DNA of 64,000 nt from Paracidovorax wautersii (GTDB taxonomy: Bacteria > Pseudomonadota > Gammaproteobacteria > Burkholderiales > Burkholderiaceae_C), in contig NZ_FONX01000003.1 of assembly GCF_900113035.1 (NCBI RefSeq), positions 342,126 through 406,125 on the forward strand. Direction: 5' to 3'. Positions 9,879 to 19,075 of the stretch are shown one piece after another; within the stretch, counting starts at the first letter, position 1; every line of letters begins with the position of its first letter. The position numbers and the translations under genes were made by a program. The notes under the pieces were generated by a model, which saw nothing but the letters and a program-made list of their open reading frames with translations, made no database searches and was not told the DNA's origin.

Positions 9879-12529
9879 GGCGTGCCTCGGTCAGAAGGGG
9901 TCGGCGCCTGCCGCGCCTCGGCGAGGAAGTCCTGCGCGAAGCGCTGCAGAACGCCGCCGGCGTCGTACACCGACACCTCCTCGGCCGTGTCCAGCCGGCA
10001 GGTCACGGGCACCTGCTGCACGGCCCCGTCGCGGCGCCGCACCACCAGCGTGAGCGTGGCGCGCGGCGTGGGGCGGCCGGACACATCGTAGGTCTCGGTG
10101 CCGTCCAGGCCCAGCGTCAGGCGGCTGGTGCCGGGCAGGAATTCCAGCGGCAGCACGCCCATGCCGATGAGGTTGGTGCGGTGGATGCGCTCGAAGCCTT
10201 CGGCCACCACCGCCTCCACCCCCGCCAGGCGCACGCCCTTGGCGGCCCAGTCGCGCGACGAGCCCTGGCCGTAGTCGGCCCCGGCGATGACGATGAGCGG
10301 CTGGCGGCGCTGCAGATAGGTTTCGATGGCCTCCCACATGCGCACCACCCGCCCCTCGGGCTCCAGGCGCGCGAGCGAACCCTTGTGCTGCACGCCGTCC
10401 ACCCGCGCCATCTCGTTGACCAGCTGCGGGTTGGCGAAGGTGGCGCGCATGGCCGTGAGGTGGTCGCCGCGGTGCGTGGCGTAGGAATTGAAGTCCTCCT
10501 CGGGCAGGCCCATGCGGTGCAGGTATTCGCCCGCCGCGCTGTCCGGCAGGATGGCGTTGGAGGGCGAGAGGTGGTCGGTGGTGATGTTGTCGGGCAGCAG
10601 GGCCAGCGCACGCATGCCGGCCAGGGTGCGCGGCTGCGCGGCCAGGGCGCCCACGCCCTCGGTGTCCCAGTACGGCGGGCGCCGGATGTAGGTGGATTGC
10701 GGGCGCCAGCCGTACTGCGGCGCCACGCGCGTGCCGTCGTCCTGGCGGATGGCGAACATGGGCTCGTACACCGCGCGGTACTGTGCCGGGCGCACGGCCT
10801 GCGCCACCACGGCGTCGATCTCCTCGTCCGGCGGCCAGAGGTCCTGCAAGCGCACCTCGCGGCCGTCCACCACGGCGAGCACGTCCCGCTCGATGTCGAA
10901 GCGCACCGTGCCGGCGATGGCATAGGCAACGACCAGCGGCGGCGAGGCCAGGAAGGCCTGCCGGGCATAGGGGTGGATGCGCCCGTCGAAATTGCGGTTG
11001 CCCGACAGCACGGCCGTGGCGTAGAGGTCGCGCGCGATGATCTCCTGCTGGATGGCGGGGTCCAGCGCGCCGCTCATGCCGTTGCAGGTGGTGCAGGCGA
11101 AGCCCACGATGCCGAAGCCCAGCGCTTGCAGGTCCGGCAGCAGGCCGGCCTCCTTCAGGTACAGCTCGACAGCCTGGGAGCCCGGCGCGAGCGAGGTCTT
11201 CACCCAGGGCTTGCGCACCAGGCCCAGGCGCCGCGCATTGCGCGCCAGCAGGCCGGCCGCGATCACGTTGCGCGGGTTGCTGGTGTTGGTGCAGCTGGTG
11301 ATGGCGGCGATGATCACTGCGCCGTCGGGCATCAGCCCTTGCGCTTCCTGCGCGCGCCCCGCCTCCAGCTGGGCCGCATCCGCGATGCCGCGCTCGGCCA
11401 GGGCCGAGGTCGGCAGGCGGCGGTGCGGCTGGGAGGGCCCGGCCATGCTGCGCACCACGGTGGAAAGGTCGAAGCGCAGCGTGCGCTCGTATTGCACGCC
11501 CGCCAGGCTGTCGGCCCAGAAGCCCGCGGCCTTGGCGTACGTTTCCACCAGCGCCACCTGATCCGCCTCGCGCCCGGTGAGGCGCAGGTACTCCAGCGTC
11601 TGCCCGTCGATGGCGAAGAGCGCTGCGGTGGCGCCGTATTCCGGGCACATGTTGGCGATGGTGGCGCGGTCGCCGATGCCGAGGCTGCGCGCGCCGTCGC
11701 CGAAGAACTCCAGGTAGGCGCCCACCACCTTGGCCTGGCGCAGGAATTCGGTGAGGGCCAGCACGATGTCGGTGGCCGTGATGCCCGGCGGCCGCCGGCC
11801 CGTCAGCTCCACGCCGACGATGTCGGGCAGGCGCATCCACGAAGCGCGGCCCAGCATCACGTTCTCGGCCTCCAGCCCGCCCACGCCCACCGCGATCACG
11901 CCGAGCGCATCGACGTGCGGCGTGTGGCTGTCGGTGCCCACGCAGGTGTCGGGGAAGGCCACGCCGTCCTGCACCGCGACCACCGGAGACATCTTCTCCA
12001 GATTGATCTGATGCATGATCCCGTTGCCCGCGGGGATCACGTCCACGTTGGCGAAGGCCTTCTTCGTCCATTCGATGAAGTGGAAGCGGTCCTCGTTGCG
12101 CCGGTCCTCGATGGCGCGGTTCCTGGCGAAGGCGTCGGGGTCGGAGCCACCGCATTCCACGGCCAGCGAGTGGTCCACGATCAGCTGCACCGGCACCACC
12201 GGGTTGACCTGGGCGGGGTCGCCGCCCTCGGCCGCGATGGCGTCGCGCAGGCCGGCCAGATCGACCAGCGCGGTCTGGCCCAGGATGTCGTGGCACACCA
12301 CGCGCACCGGGTACCAGGGAAAGTCGCGGTCGGGCCGGCGCTCGGCGATCTGCAGCAGGCAGTCCTGCAGGATGGCGGGGTCGCAGCGGCGCACCAGGTT
12401 CTCGGCATGCACGCGGGCCGTGTACGGCATGGCAGCCCAGGCGCCGGGGCGCAGCGCATCGATGGCGCCCTGCGCGTCGAAATAGTCCAGCGCGGTTCCG
12501 GGAAGGCGCTGGCGATGGGATGTGTTCAT
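9875..12529 (-). CDS. acnD: Fe-S-dependent 2-methylcitrate dehydratase AcnD
   Basis: An 884-residue aconitase-superfamily enzyme. The cluster-ligating cysteines are in ITSCTNTSNP and CTTCNGMSGAL. DHLSPSNAI and the swivel-domain motif GQGSSRDWAAKG near the C-terminus are standard aconitase signatures. Pairing with prpF and prpC identifies it as AcnD rather than AcnA. It carries out the dehydration step of the 2-methylcitrate cycle for propionyl-CoA breakdown. A 37-bp gap separates it from prpC. Confidence 0.95.
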   Translation of the reverse strand: MNTSHRQRLPGTALDYFDAQGAIDALRPGAWAAMPYTARVHAENLVRRCDPAILQDCLLQIAERRPDRDFPWYPVRVVCHDILGQTALVDLAGLRDAIAAEGGDPAQVNPVVPVQLIVDHSLAVECGGSDPDAFARNRAIEDRRNEDRFHFIEWTKKAFANVDVIPAGNGIMHQINLEKMSPVVAVQDGVAFPDTCVGTDSHTPHVDALGVIAVGVGGLEAENVMLGRASWMRLPDIVGVELTGRRPPGITATDIVLALTEFLRQAKVVGAYLEFFGDGARSLGIGDRATIANMCPEYGATAALFAIDGQTLEYLRLTGREADQVALVETYAKAAGFWADSLAGVQYERTLRFDLSTVVRSMAGPSQPHRRLPTSALAERGIADAAQLEAGRAQEAQGLMPDGAVIIAAITSCTNTSNPRNVIAAGLLARNARRLGLVRKPWVKTSLAPGSQAVELYLKEAGLLPDLQALGFGIVGFACTTCNGMSGALDPAIQQEIIARDLYATAVLSGNRNFDGRIHPYARQAFLASPPLVVAYAIAGTVRFDIERDVLAVVDGREVRLQDLWPPDEEIDAVVAQAVRPAQYRAVYEPMFAIRQDDGTRVAPQYGWRPQSTYIRRPPYWDTEGVGALAAQPRTLAGMRALALLPDNITTDHLSPSNAILPDSAAGEYLHRMGLPEEDFNSYATHRGDHLTAMRATFANPQLVNEMARVDGVQHKGSLARLEPEGRVVRMWEAIETYLQRRQPLIVIAGADYGQGSSRDWAAKGVRLAGVEAVVAEGFERIHRTNLIGMGVLPLEFLPGTSRLTLGLDGTETYDVSGRPTPRATLTLVVRRRDGAVQQVPVTCRLDTAEEVSVYDAGGVLQRFAQDFLAEARQAPTPSDRGTP

Positions 12530-12566
12530 GGGGCGAATGGAATGGCGAAGGCGGGCGGCGGCAGCC

Positions 12567-13757
12567 TCAGGCGCGGTCTGCGATGGGCACGAACGCCTGG
12601 TCTTCCGGGCCGGTGTAGTTTGCGCTCGGGCGGATGATCTTGTTGTCGATGCGCTGCTCGATCACGTGCGCGGCCCAGCCGCTGGTGCGGGCCATGACGA
12701 AGAGCGGCGTGAACATGGCCGTGGGCACGCCCATCATGTGATAGCTCACCGCGCTGAACCAGTCCAGGTTGGGGAACATGCGCTTGGCCTCCCACATGAC
12801 CGATTCGAGCCGCTCGGCGATGTCGAACATCTTGGTGCTGCCCGCGTCCTGCGACAGGGACCGGGCCACGCCCTTGATCACCACGTTGCGCGGGTCGCTC
12901 ACCGTATAGACGGGGTGGCCGAAGCCGATCACGACCTCCTTGGCCTCGACGCGGCGGCGGATGTCGGCCTCGGCCTCGTCCGGCGAGCCGTAGCGTTTCT
13001 GGATCTCGAACGCGACCTCGTTGGCGCCGCCGTGCTTGGGGCCGCGCAGCGCGCCGATGGCGGCGGTGATGCACGAATACACGTCGCTGCCCGTGCCCGC
13101 CACGACGCGGGCCGTGAAGGTGGAGGCGTTGAACTCGTGCTCGGCATACAGGTTCAGCGAGGTGTGCATCGCCCGCTCCCACTGGGCGCTCGGCCGGGTG
13201 CCGTGCAGCAGGTGCAGGAAGTGCGCGCCGATGGAGTCGTCGTCGGTTTCGACCTCGATGCGGCGGCCCGAGGTGCTCCAGTGGTACCAGTAGAGCAGCA
13301 TGGAGCCCAGCGACGCCATGAGCCGGTCGGCGATGTCGCGCGCCCCCGGCAGGTTGTGGTCGTCCTTCTCGGGCAAGGCGCAGCCCAGGGCGGATACGCC
13401 CGTGCGCATCACGTCCATCGGGTGGCTGGCGGCGGGCAGCTGCTCCAGGGCCTGCTTCACGCTCAGCGGCAGCCCGCGCAGGGCCTTGAGCCGGGCCTTG
13501 TAGGCCTTGAGTTCGGCGCGGGTGGGCAGCTTGCCGTGCACCAGCAGGTGGGCGACCTCCTCGAATTCGCAGACCTCGGCGATGTCGAGGATGTCGTAGC
13601 CACGGTAGTGCAGATCGTTGCCGGTCTTGCCGACGGTGCACAGCGCGGTGTTGCCGGCCGTCACGCCGGACAGGGCCACGGACTTCTTGGGCTTGAATCC
13701 CGCAGCGGCAGCGGGCGGCGCCTCGGGGGCGGAAGAAAAGGCGGACATGGCGCTCAT
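12567..13757 (-). CDS. prpC: 2-methylcitrate synthase PrpC
   Basis: A 396-residue citrate-synthase-family protein. The catalytic [13 protein letters not shown] block and the C-terminal [15 protein letters not shown]...FTPLFVMAR region are typical of the methylcitrate synthase branch. It condenses propionyl-CoA with oxaloacetate. The start MSAMSAFSS is chosen because GGAG lies 8 bases upstream and the preceding thioesterase stop overlaps it by ATGA. The N-terminal 20 residues are Ala/Pro-rich and dispensable-looking. Confidence 0.94.
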   Translation of the reverse strand: MSAMSAFSSAPEAPPAAAAGFKPKKSVALSGVTAGNTALCTVGKTGNDLHYRGYDILDIAEVCEFEEVAHLLVHGKLPTRAELKAYKARLKALRGLPLSVKQALEQLPAASHPMDVMRTGVSALGCALPEKDDHNLPGARDIADRLMASLGSMLLYWYHWSTSGRRIEVETDDDSIGAHFLHLLHGTRPSAQWERAMHTSLNLYAEHEFNASTFTARVVAGTGSDVYSCITAAIGALRGPKHGGANEVAFEIQKRYGSPDEAEADIRRRVEAKEVVIGFGHPVYTVSDPRNVVIKGVARSLSQDAGSTKMFDIAERLESVMWEAKRMFPNLDWFSAVSYHMMGVPTAMFTPLFVMARTSGWAAHVIEQRIDNKIIRPSANYTGPEDQAFVPIADRA

Positions 13758-14152
13758 GGGTGGGTCTCCGTTGTCAGGTAGCAGGCATCGATCGCCGCGG
13801 GCCGCCCTTGCGCGTCCACGGCCACCATCTCGAACACACCCCGCAGCACGTCCTCGCACGGCATGCCGGGCCACGCCGATGCGCCGGTCACGCAGACCGT
13901 CATCGACGTGCGCCCGACCCGGCTGACCCAGCCGCGCAACGCGAGCTCGTGGCCCACGGGCACGGGTGCCGAGAAATCGACGCCGGTCACGGCCGCCATC
14001 ACGACCTCGCGCTGCGCCAGGCTGCGCGCGGCGAGGAAGGCGGCCTTGGCCAGCAGTTGCAGACCCTGGCCCGCGAACAGCGTGCCATGGTGGTTGGCGA
14101 GTGCGGGAAGCACCAGCTCCCGCAATTCGACGGTACCCTGGGGTGTAGTCAT
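13754..14152 (-). CDS. Hotdog-fold acyl-CoA thioesterase
   Basis: A 132-residue YciA/BFIT-type thioesterase with the hallmark [32 protein letters not shown] (segments at residues 13-43) and the [17 protein letters not shown] strand. It is the first gene of the methylcitrate operon and overlaps prpC by ATGA. It may release CoA from surplus propionyl- or methylcitryl-CoA; this role is inferred from position. The start MTTPQG is placed just inside the regulator/operon spacer, six codons after an alternative start. Confidence 0.85.
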   Translation of the reverse strand: MTTPQGTVELRELVLPALANHHGTLFAGQGLQLLAKAAFLAARSLAQREVVMAAVTGVDFSAPVPVGHELALRGWVSRVGRTSMTVCVTGASAWPGMPCEDVLRGVFEMVAVDAQGRPAAIDACYLTTETHP

Positions 14153-14154
14153 AA

Positions 14155-14266
14155 TTCGCAATCTACGCATATCCGCCGTCTAGCGATAGCACTGAAAAAG
14201 CGAATTTTTGCGAAAGCATCCCAGCGATTTGCGAATCCTGCGAACCGACTTGTGAGCCTTTGCGCA
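14155..14266. promoter_or_regulatory. Cluster of TTTGCGAA-type repeats between the prp operon and its ScfR-type regulator
   Basis: The spacer holds TTTGCGAA at 14207-14214 and again at 14228-14235 (21 bp apart, two helical turns), CTGCGAA at 14238-14244, TTTGCGCA at 14259-14266, and a reverse-oriented TTCGCAA at 14155-14161. RamB/ScfR-type regulators are known to bind TTTGCAAA-like half-sites. These repeats are therefore the likely operators for both the divergent operon and autoregulation. Confidence 0.6.
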
Positions 14267-14296
14267 GATCCCCCGCAACACCTGCGAGCACCAGCG

Positions 14297-15772
14297 ATGA
14301 AAAAAACCTTCATGGGCATCAAGCTGCGCAAGCTGCGTTCGGAACGCGGCCTGTCGCAGATCGCCCTGGCCCAGGCGCTCGGCCTGTCGCCCAGCTATCT
14401 CAACCAGCTCGAACAGAACCAGCGGCCGCTGACCGTCTCGGTGCTGCTCAAGCTGAACAAGGCGCTGGGCGTCGATATCCAGCAGTTCTCGGAAGACGAG
14501 GAATCGCGGCTGATCGCCGGACTGCGCGAGGCGCTGGCCGGGGCGGACGAGCCCATCTCGCTGCCGGAGATGCAGGAGGTTGCGGCCCAGATGCCGGCCC
14601 TGGGCCGCGCCGTGCTGGCGATGCACCAGCGCAACCTGGAGATGCGCGAACAGCTAGAGCTGCTGTCCTTGCAGTTCGGCGATGGCCGCACGGAAGCGCC
14701 CCCGGCCCGCGCCGCCATGCCCTTCGAGGTCGTGCGGGACTTCTTCTTCGCCCACCAGAACTACTTCGACGCGCTCGACCGCGCGGCAGAAAGCTGCGCT
14801 GCCGCGCTGCTGCGGCAACAGCCGCCGCCGCACCAGGGCGCGTCACGCACCGATGGGCTGGTGCAGCGGCTGGCAGGCCACGGCATCCGGGTGGAGTTCA
14901 TCGACGCGCAGCAGCCGCAGCAAAGCAAGCGCCTCTTCGACGCGGACCGCCGCACGCTGACGCTGGCCAGCCGCCTGGACGATGCGCAACGCGCCTTCCA
15001 GCTGGCCACGCAGCTTGCGCTGGTGGAATACGCCCCGCTCATCGATGCCCTGGTGCAGTCGCCGCCGCTGCTGAACGATCCGGCATCGCACAAGCTCGCG
15101 CGCATCGGGCTGGCGAACTACTTCGCCGGCGCCCTGCTGCTGCCCTACCAGGCCTTCCTGGAAGCCGCGGAGGCGCTGCGCTACGACATCGAACTGCTGC
15201 AGCAGCGCTTCGACGTCGGCTTCGAAACCGTCTGCCACCGGCTGAGCACGCTGCAGCGGCCGGGCCTGCCCGGCGTGCCGTTCTTCTTCATCCGCGTGGA
15301 CCGGGCAGGCAACATCTCCAAGCGGCAGTCGGCCACCCATTTCCACTTCAGCCGCACGGGCGGCACCTGCCCGCTGTGGAACGTGTACGAGGCCTTCGGC
15401 CGGCCGGAACACACCCTGGCGCAACTGGCCAGCATGCCGGACGGCCGCCGCTACCTGTGGATCGCGCGCAGCGTCTCGCGCGGCCAGCGCGGCTACGGCT
15501 CGCCCCGCCAGACCTTCTCCATCGGCCTGGGCTGCGACATCCGGCACGCACCGCGCCTGGTGTACGCCCAGGGCCTCGACCTGCAGGCGCCGGAAGCCGC
15601 CACCCCCATCGGCATGGGCTGCAAGGTCTGCGAGCGCGACGGCTGCCCCCAGCGCGCCTTTCCCTACGTAGGCCGCGCGCTGGACGTGGACGAGAACCAC
15701 AGCCGGTTCTCGCCCTATGGCTTCGCGGGGGCAGCGGCTGCGTTGGCCGGGCGATCAGGGAGCACGCCCTGA
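14297..15772 (+). CDS. ScfR/RamB-type short-chain fatty acyl-CoA responsive XRE regulator
   Basis: A 491-residue protein. The N-terminal XRE HTH (LRKLRSERGLSQIALAQALG then SPSYLNQLEQNQRPLTV) is followed by an IrrE/ImmA-like segment (LARIGLANYFAGALLLPYQAFLEAAEAL) and a DUF2083-type C-terminus with a Cys-rich patch (GMGCKVCERDGCPQRAFP). This is the short-chain fatty acyl-CoA regulator family, known to control propionate/methylcitrate or glyoxylate genes. It is divergent from the thioesterase-prpC-acnD-prpF operon, with repeated TTTGCGAA sites between. An alternative start five codons in (MGIKLRK) is possible. Confidence 0.9.
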   Translation: MKKTFMGIKLRKLRSERGLSQIALAQALGLSPSYLNQLEQNQRPLTVSVLLKLNKALGVDIQQFSEDEESRLIAGLREALAGADEPISLPEMQEVAAQMPALGRAVLAMHQRNLEMREQLELLSLQFGDGRTEAPPARAAMPFEVVRDFFFAHQNYFDALDRAAESCAAALLRQQPPPHQGASRTDGLVQRLAGHGIRVEFIDAQQPQQSKRLFDADRRTLTLASRLDDAQRAFQLATQLALVEYAPLIDALVQSPPLLNDPASHKLARIGLANYFAGALLLPYQAFLEAAEALRYDIELLQQRFDVGFETVCHRLSTLQRPGLPGVPFFFIRVDRAGNISKRQSATHFHFSRTGGTCPLWNVYEAFGRPEHTLAQLASMPDGRRYLWIARSVSRGQRGYGSPRQTFSIGLGCDIRHAPRLVYAQGLDLQAPEAATPIGMGCKVCERDGCPQRAFPYVGRALDVDENHSRFSPYGFAGAAAALAGRSGSTP

Positions 15773-15819
15773 ACCGTTGAGGCTCGTGGCGCCTGCCGCG
15801 CCTGCCGCAGGCGTGATGC

Positions 15820-17613
15820 TCAGGAGATCCTGAAGCGGCCGATGGTCGAGGCCAGGGCATTGGCCTGCGTCTGCAGGCTGGCCGATGCGGCGGCCGATTC
15901 CTCCACCAGCGCGGCGTTCTGCTGCACCATGGCATCGAGCTGGATCACGGCACGATTGACCTCCTGGATGCCGCTCGTCTGCTCGTGCGTCGCGCGGGCG
16001 ATGCCCGAGATTAGGGACTGCACATCGGCCGACTGGGTGACGATCTCGCCCATCGTCTTGCCAGCCTGACGCACCTGCACGGAGCCCGCAGAGACCCGGG
16101 ACACCGTGGTCTCCACCAGATCCTTGACCTCGCGCGCAGCCTCGGCGCTGCGCTGGGCCAGGGTGCGCACTTCGTGTGCGACCACGGCGAAACCACGCCC
16201 CTGGTCGCCGGCACGCGCGGCTTCCACGGCGGCATTCAAGGCCAGGATATTGGTCTGGAAAGCGATGCCATCGATGACGCTGATGATGGCGCCGATCTGG
16301 CCGGACACCTTCTCGATCTCACCCATGGTGGACACGGCGTCAGAGGCCAGCTTGCCGCCCTGCGAAGCGATCTCGGTGGCGGTGCTGGAGCGCTGGTTGG
16401 CCTCTTCGGTCGCGGCCGTGGAGCGCTGCACCGTCTCAGAGATCTCCGCCATCGAGGCAGCCGTCTGCTGCAGGCTGGCCGCAGCCGACTCGGTCCGGGA
16501 CGACAGATCCTGGTTGGCCGTGGCGATCTCATCCGAAGCCGAGCGCACCGCTTCGCTGGCATCGCGGATGTCCAGCATCACGCTTTGCAACTGGCCGACG
16601 AACTGGTTGAAGGAGCGCGAGATGATGGCCACCTCGTCCTTGCCCTGGTCGGGCAGGCGCTGCGTGAGGTCACCGCTGCCCGAGCCGATGGCCGCCATGG
16701 CCTGGCTGACCTGGCCCAGGCGACGGAACGCCGTGGTGGTCACGGCCACGCCGATCATCGAGGCGATGCCGGCGATGACGATCAAGGCCAGCAGCGAGGC
16801 CTGGAGCAAGGAACGCGCGCCCGCCATGGCTTCGGCTTCATCGACGGCGATCACGATGCTCCAGTCCGTGCCACGGATCTTCTGGGCACGCACCAGCTTG
16901 ACGCGGCCATCGACGACGACCTTCATCGGTGCCGCGGCATTGGCTTCCGCCGTGGCGTTCAGCTGGCCGAATACGGGGGCGATATCGGTGACTTGCTTGA
17001 AGCGCAGTTCGGCATTGGGGTGGGCGATGATGCGGCCGTTCTGGTCGATCAACATCCCGAAACTCTCGGGCGTCGGGTGGATGGCCTTGATGGTCTCCAC
17101 CACGCTGTCGAGCGCCACGTCCCCCACCAGCACGGCCTTGAGACTGCCTTCGCGCATCACCGGAATGGCCAGCGCCACCAGCAAAGCCTTGCTGGTGCTG
17201 ATGTAGGGAATCGCCGCCGGTTTGCCGGCCTTGACCGCACCCTGGTACCAAGGCCGGCTGGTCGGGTCGTAGGTGGCGGGGATATTGGGCCAGTCGGTGA
17301 ACTTGGTTCTCTTGTCGGGATAGCCCACGCCGACGTCGAAGAACCTGCCGGCCACCTGGATCTGCTTGAGCATGGCATCGGGCTCGGGGGCCAGCACCAC
17401 GTCCTGCAAGGAATTGACGAGCTGCGTCTTCTCCTCCACCCAGTCGCCGATCACGCGCGCATGGTCATTCACCGATGTGGAGAGACTGCTGTCGGTGGCA
17501 TCCCACATGCTCTCCCGGGCGATCAAGTAGCTGGCCGTGGTGCTGAGCAGCACGGCAAAGATGACCAGCGCGACGAAAGCGCAGATCACGCGAGCGCGAA
17601 TGGAAGTAAGCAT
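15820..17613 (-). CDS. Methyl-accepting chemotaxis protein with dCache-type sensor
   Basis: A 597-residue transducer. TM1 spans about residues 7-29 (VICAFVALVIFAVLLSTTAS). A periplasmic dCache-like ligand domain covers about 35-265 and contains the PTSRPWYQGAVKAGK motif. TM2 lies at about 271-292, followed by HAMP and the MCP signalling domain, whose conserved tip is FQTNILALNAAVEAARAGDQGRGFAVVAHEVR. It lacks a C-terminal CheR-docking pentapeptide. The ligand is unknown; the WYQ motif is common in receptors for amino acids or organic acids. Transcription comes from the degenerate region on its right, and it converges on the ScfR gene. Confidence 0.92.
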   Translation of the reverse strand: MLTSIRARVICAFVALVIFAVLLSTTASYLIARESMWDATDSSLSTSVNDHARVIGDWVEEKTQLVNSLQDVVLAPEPDAMLKQIQVAGRFFDVGVGYPDKRTKFTDWPNIPATYDPTSRPWYQGAVKAGKPAAIPYISTSKALLVALAIPVMREGSLKAVLVGDVALDSVVETIKAIHPTPESFGMLIDQNGRIIAHPNAELRFKQVTDIAPVFGQLNATAEANAAAPMKVVVDGRVKLVRAQKIRGTDWSIVIAVDEAEAMAGARSLLQASLLALIVIAGIASMIGVAVTTTAFRRLGQVSQAMAAIGSGSGDLTQRLPDQGKDEVAIISRSFNQFVGQLQSVMLDIRDASEAVRSASDEIATANQDLSSRTESAAASLQQTAASMAEISETVQRSTAATEEANQRSSTATEIASQGGKLASDAVSTMGEIEKVSGQIGAIISVIDGIAFQTNILALNAAVEAARAGDQGRGFAVVAHEVRTLAQRSAEAAREVKDLVETTVSRVSAGSVQVRQAGKTMGEIVTQSADVQSLISGIARATHEQTSGIQEVNRAVIQLDAMVQQNAALVEESAAASASLQTQANALASTIGRFRIS

Positions 17614-18157
17614 GTGTGTGAAATTGTGACTGTCCTGAGGACAGGCTAGCAAGCTCACTACAGGTTGTCCACCGATAAACCATGCAAATGTTGCAAGGCC
17701 GCAGATTATGCGGTTTCAAACAAAAAGAAGATTTTTTATATCGTCAACGAGAGATTTTTGACGAATGAATGACGGTGTGCTACCGCCATGGAAGAAGCAG
17801 GAAGCTCTTGCAAAGCTTGATGGGGCAGAGGATTCAATCCATTCAGCATATTGAATCGCATTGGAAATACCCGCCCGATGAACTGCATTAATGATTCTGC
17901 CTCAAATAAACTGTAAGTCGTTGATCCGAACCACGGTGACTCCGGGTGATAGGCGCCAGATTTGCCGGTCATGGTTTTGCAAGCGCCTGCTTCCCTGCCA
18001 GTTCTCCCAAGGAATCCGCTGGGCCCCGATCCTTGGCAGCCACGAACGGCCAAGCTTTTTTCGCCCACGCCGAGACGAGCGGATCAGCCGGAATCAATCG
18101 CTGAACAGGTGCTGACCGTCGCGCCGGCAGCCCCCACGATAGCCGGGGTCAGCCGCC
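17614..18157. other. Non-coding stretch upstream of the chemoreceptor gene
   Basis: About 540 bases with no convincing gene on either strand. It is noticeably AT-richer than the flanking core genes, particularly 17680-17960. It must hold the chemoreceptor promoter. Translating both strands gave nothing resembling an integron integrase, although an integrase would be expected on this side of the cassette array. Confidence 0.5.
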
Positions 18158-18404
18158 TCCGCTCGCGCGCCCCGGCAGGCGAAGTACTCATCACCTACCC
18201 CGTGCCCACCGACCGGCTGGACATCTACACCCAGTTCCTGCTGCCGGCCGGCGTCGCGCCCCGCCGCCAGAAGGCCATTGAGAAAACGGACATCATGCTC
18301 TGTGCAGATGGGCGCCAAAGGCATCGCCAAGCAGATCCACCTGGGGGCGCGGGAGGCGGATTTGCAGACGGATTATTTGAAGGCGTTTGTGGAACTGGCG
18401 CGGG
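18158..18404 (+). pseudogene. Decayed 3' fragment of a metR-like gene
   Basis: Near-identical at the DNA level to the functional metR from about 7413 to 7730, reading EVLITYPVPTDRLDIYTQF and onward. About 80 bases corresponding to metR 7557-7636 are deleted, which destroys the reading frame after DIMLCA. The downstream part (GCGCCAAAGGCATCGCC, then GTGGAACTGGCGCG) aligns again in a different frame. No start, HTH region or stop survives. It lies immediately left of the cassette array, consistent with a segmental duplication at an unstable boundary. Confidence 0.85.
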
Positions 18405-18494
18405 GGAGCAGTGCCGGAGAGGGTGATGGCGGCCGCGTCGGGCGATAGAAAGCAGGTGGGGTGGAGAAGCCGGGAAGTGGCTGGTCCGGAAAAA

Positions 18495-18510
18495 TTTAGG
18501 CTTGCCTAAA
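18495..18510. repeat. 16-bp dyad TTTAGGC-TT-GCCTAAA
   Basis: A perfect 7-bp inverted repeat with a 2-bp spacer between the metR fragment and the first cassette. The arms resemble the R' and R'' core sequences of attC sites (GTTAGGC and GCCTAAC), but it also has the form of a repressor operator. Purpose unknown. Confidence 0.4.
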
Positions 18511-18589
18511 CGGCGTTGCACAGAGGATTGCCTATGGGATGCAATCAGGTCTGTTGTGTTGGCAGACTGCGGATTGTAGGATTGGCGTC

Positions 18590-18607
18590 GTCTAAATCTA
18601 GTTAGGC
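18590..18607 (+). other. Left boundary of the cassette array: attI-like or collapsed attC junction
   Basis: A single R'-type core GTTAGGC at 18601-18607, preceded by GTCTAAA at 18590-18596 with only 4 bases between. A normal attC would have a 40-80-base palindromic body here. This is either the recombination point of attI or an attC that has lost its body. No integrase gene is visible nearby. Confidence 0.5.
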
Positions 18608-18666
18608 CTCATGTCCCGAACGCGGCAAGATTGCACGCACCCGATTCGAAAGATGCAACCATCACT

Positions 18667-18963
18667 ATGAACACGTGGCCCTTCAGCGATCCTCCAAACG
18701 TAGCAGCCATTAGCGTCAAGCAGATCTTCCATTCGAACAGCCCGATTTTGCTTGTCGTACACGATGAAGAGGACGGGGGCTGGCAGTTCTTAACCAACGG
18801 TGAGTTTTCAACAGACGACGCATTGGTTGTCGCACTCAAGAATGTGGTGGCATTAGATCCAACGATATGCGAGCTTGCCGACCTTCCAATCGGATGGGAA
18901 GCCTCTAGAACCAGGCTTGGGCAGCCCTGGCTTCGAGTGAAATCTCAGCAGGTCAACGAATGA
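18667..18963 (+). CDS. Integron cassette 1: conserved hypothetical protein
   Basis: A 98-residue soluble acidic protein. Its pattern is TWPFSDPPNVAAI, then ILLVVHDEEDGGWQFL, then DPTICELADLPIGWEA. This matches a widespread small-protein family of unknown function, distantly reminiscent of DUF2185/immunity-type proteins. The ATG at 18667 is preferred to an in-frame TTG at 18631 because MNTWPF aligns with the usual family start. It is the sole gene of the first cassette. Confidence 0.7.
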   Translation: MNTWPFSDPPNVAAISVKQIFHSNSPILLVVHDEEDGGWQFLTNGEFSTDDALVVALKNVVALDPTICELADLPIGWEASRTRLGQPWLRVKSQQVNE

Positions 18964-19005
18964 AGCGTGCAGCATTGAACCCGGTCAACCAAACACCTTT
19001 CACCA

Positions 19006-19072
19006 GCCTAACTGTCGGTTCAACTCGGACGCCCATGCTTCGCATGGGCGCCGGTTAACCGGGGCGTTAGGC
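19006..19072 (+). repeat. attC site 1
   Basis: R'' GCCTAAC at 19006-19012 and R' GTTAGGC at 19066-19072 flank an imperfect palindrome whose centre is GCCCATGCTTCGCATGGGC. Total 67 bp. Confidence 0.9.
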
Positions 19073-19075
19073 TTC

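Noticed and set aside
9872..12637. A 921-codon plus-strand open frame opposite acnD
   Set aside because: Acting as an antisense shadow; acnD has clear aconitase motifs and operon overlaps.
17736..18068. A 110-codon minus-strand frame considered as an integrase remnant because of its position
   Set aside because: No tyrosine-recombinase boxes (R...HxxR...Y) are present; the HRHSF string alone is not sufficient.
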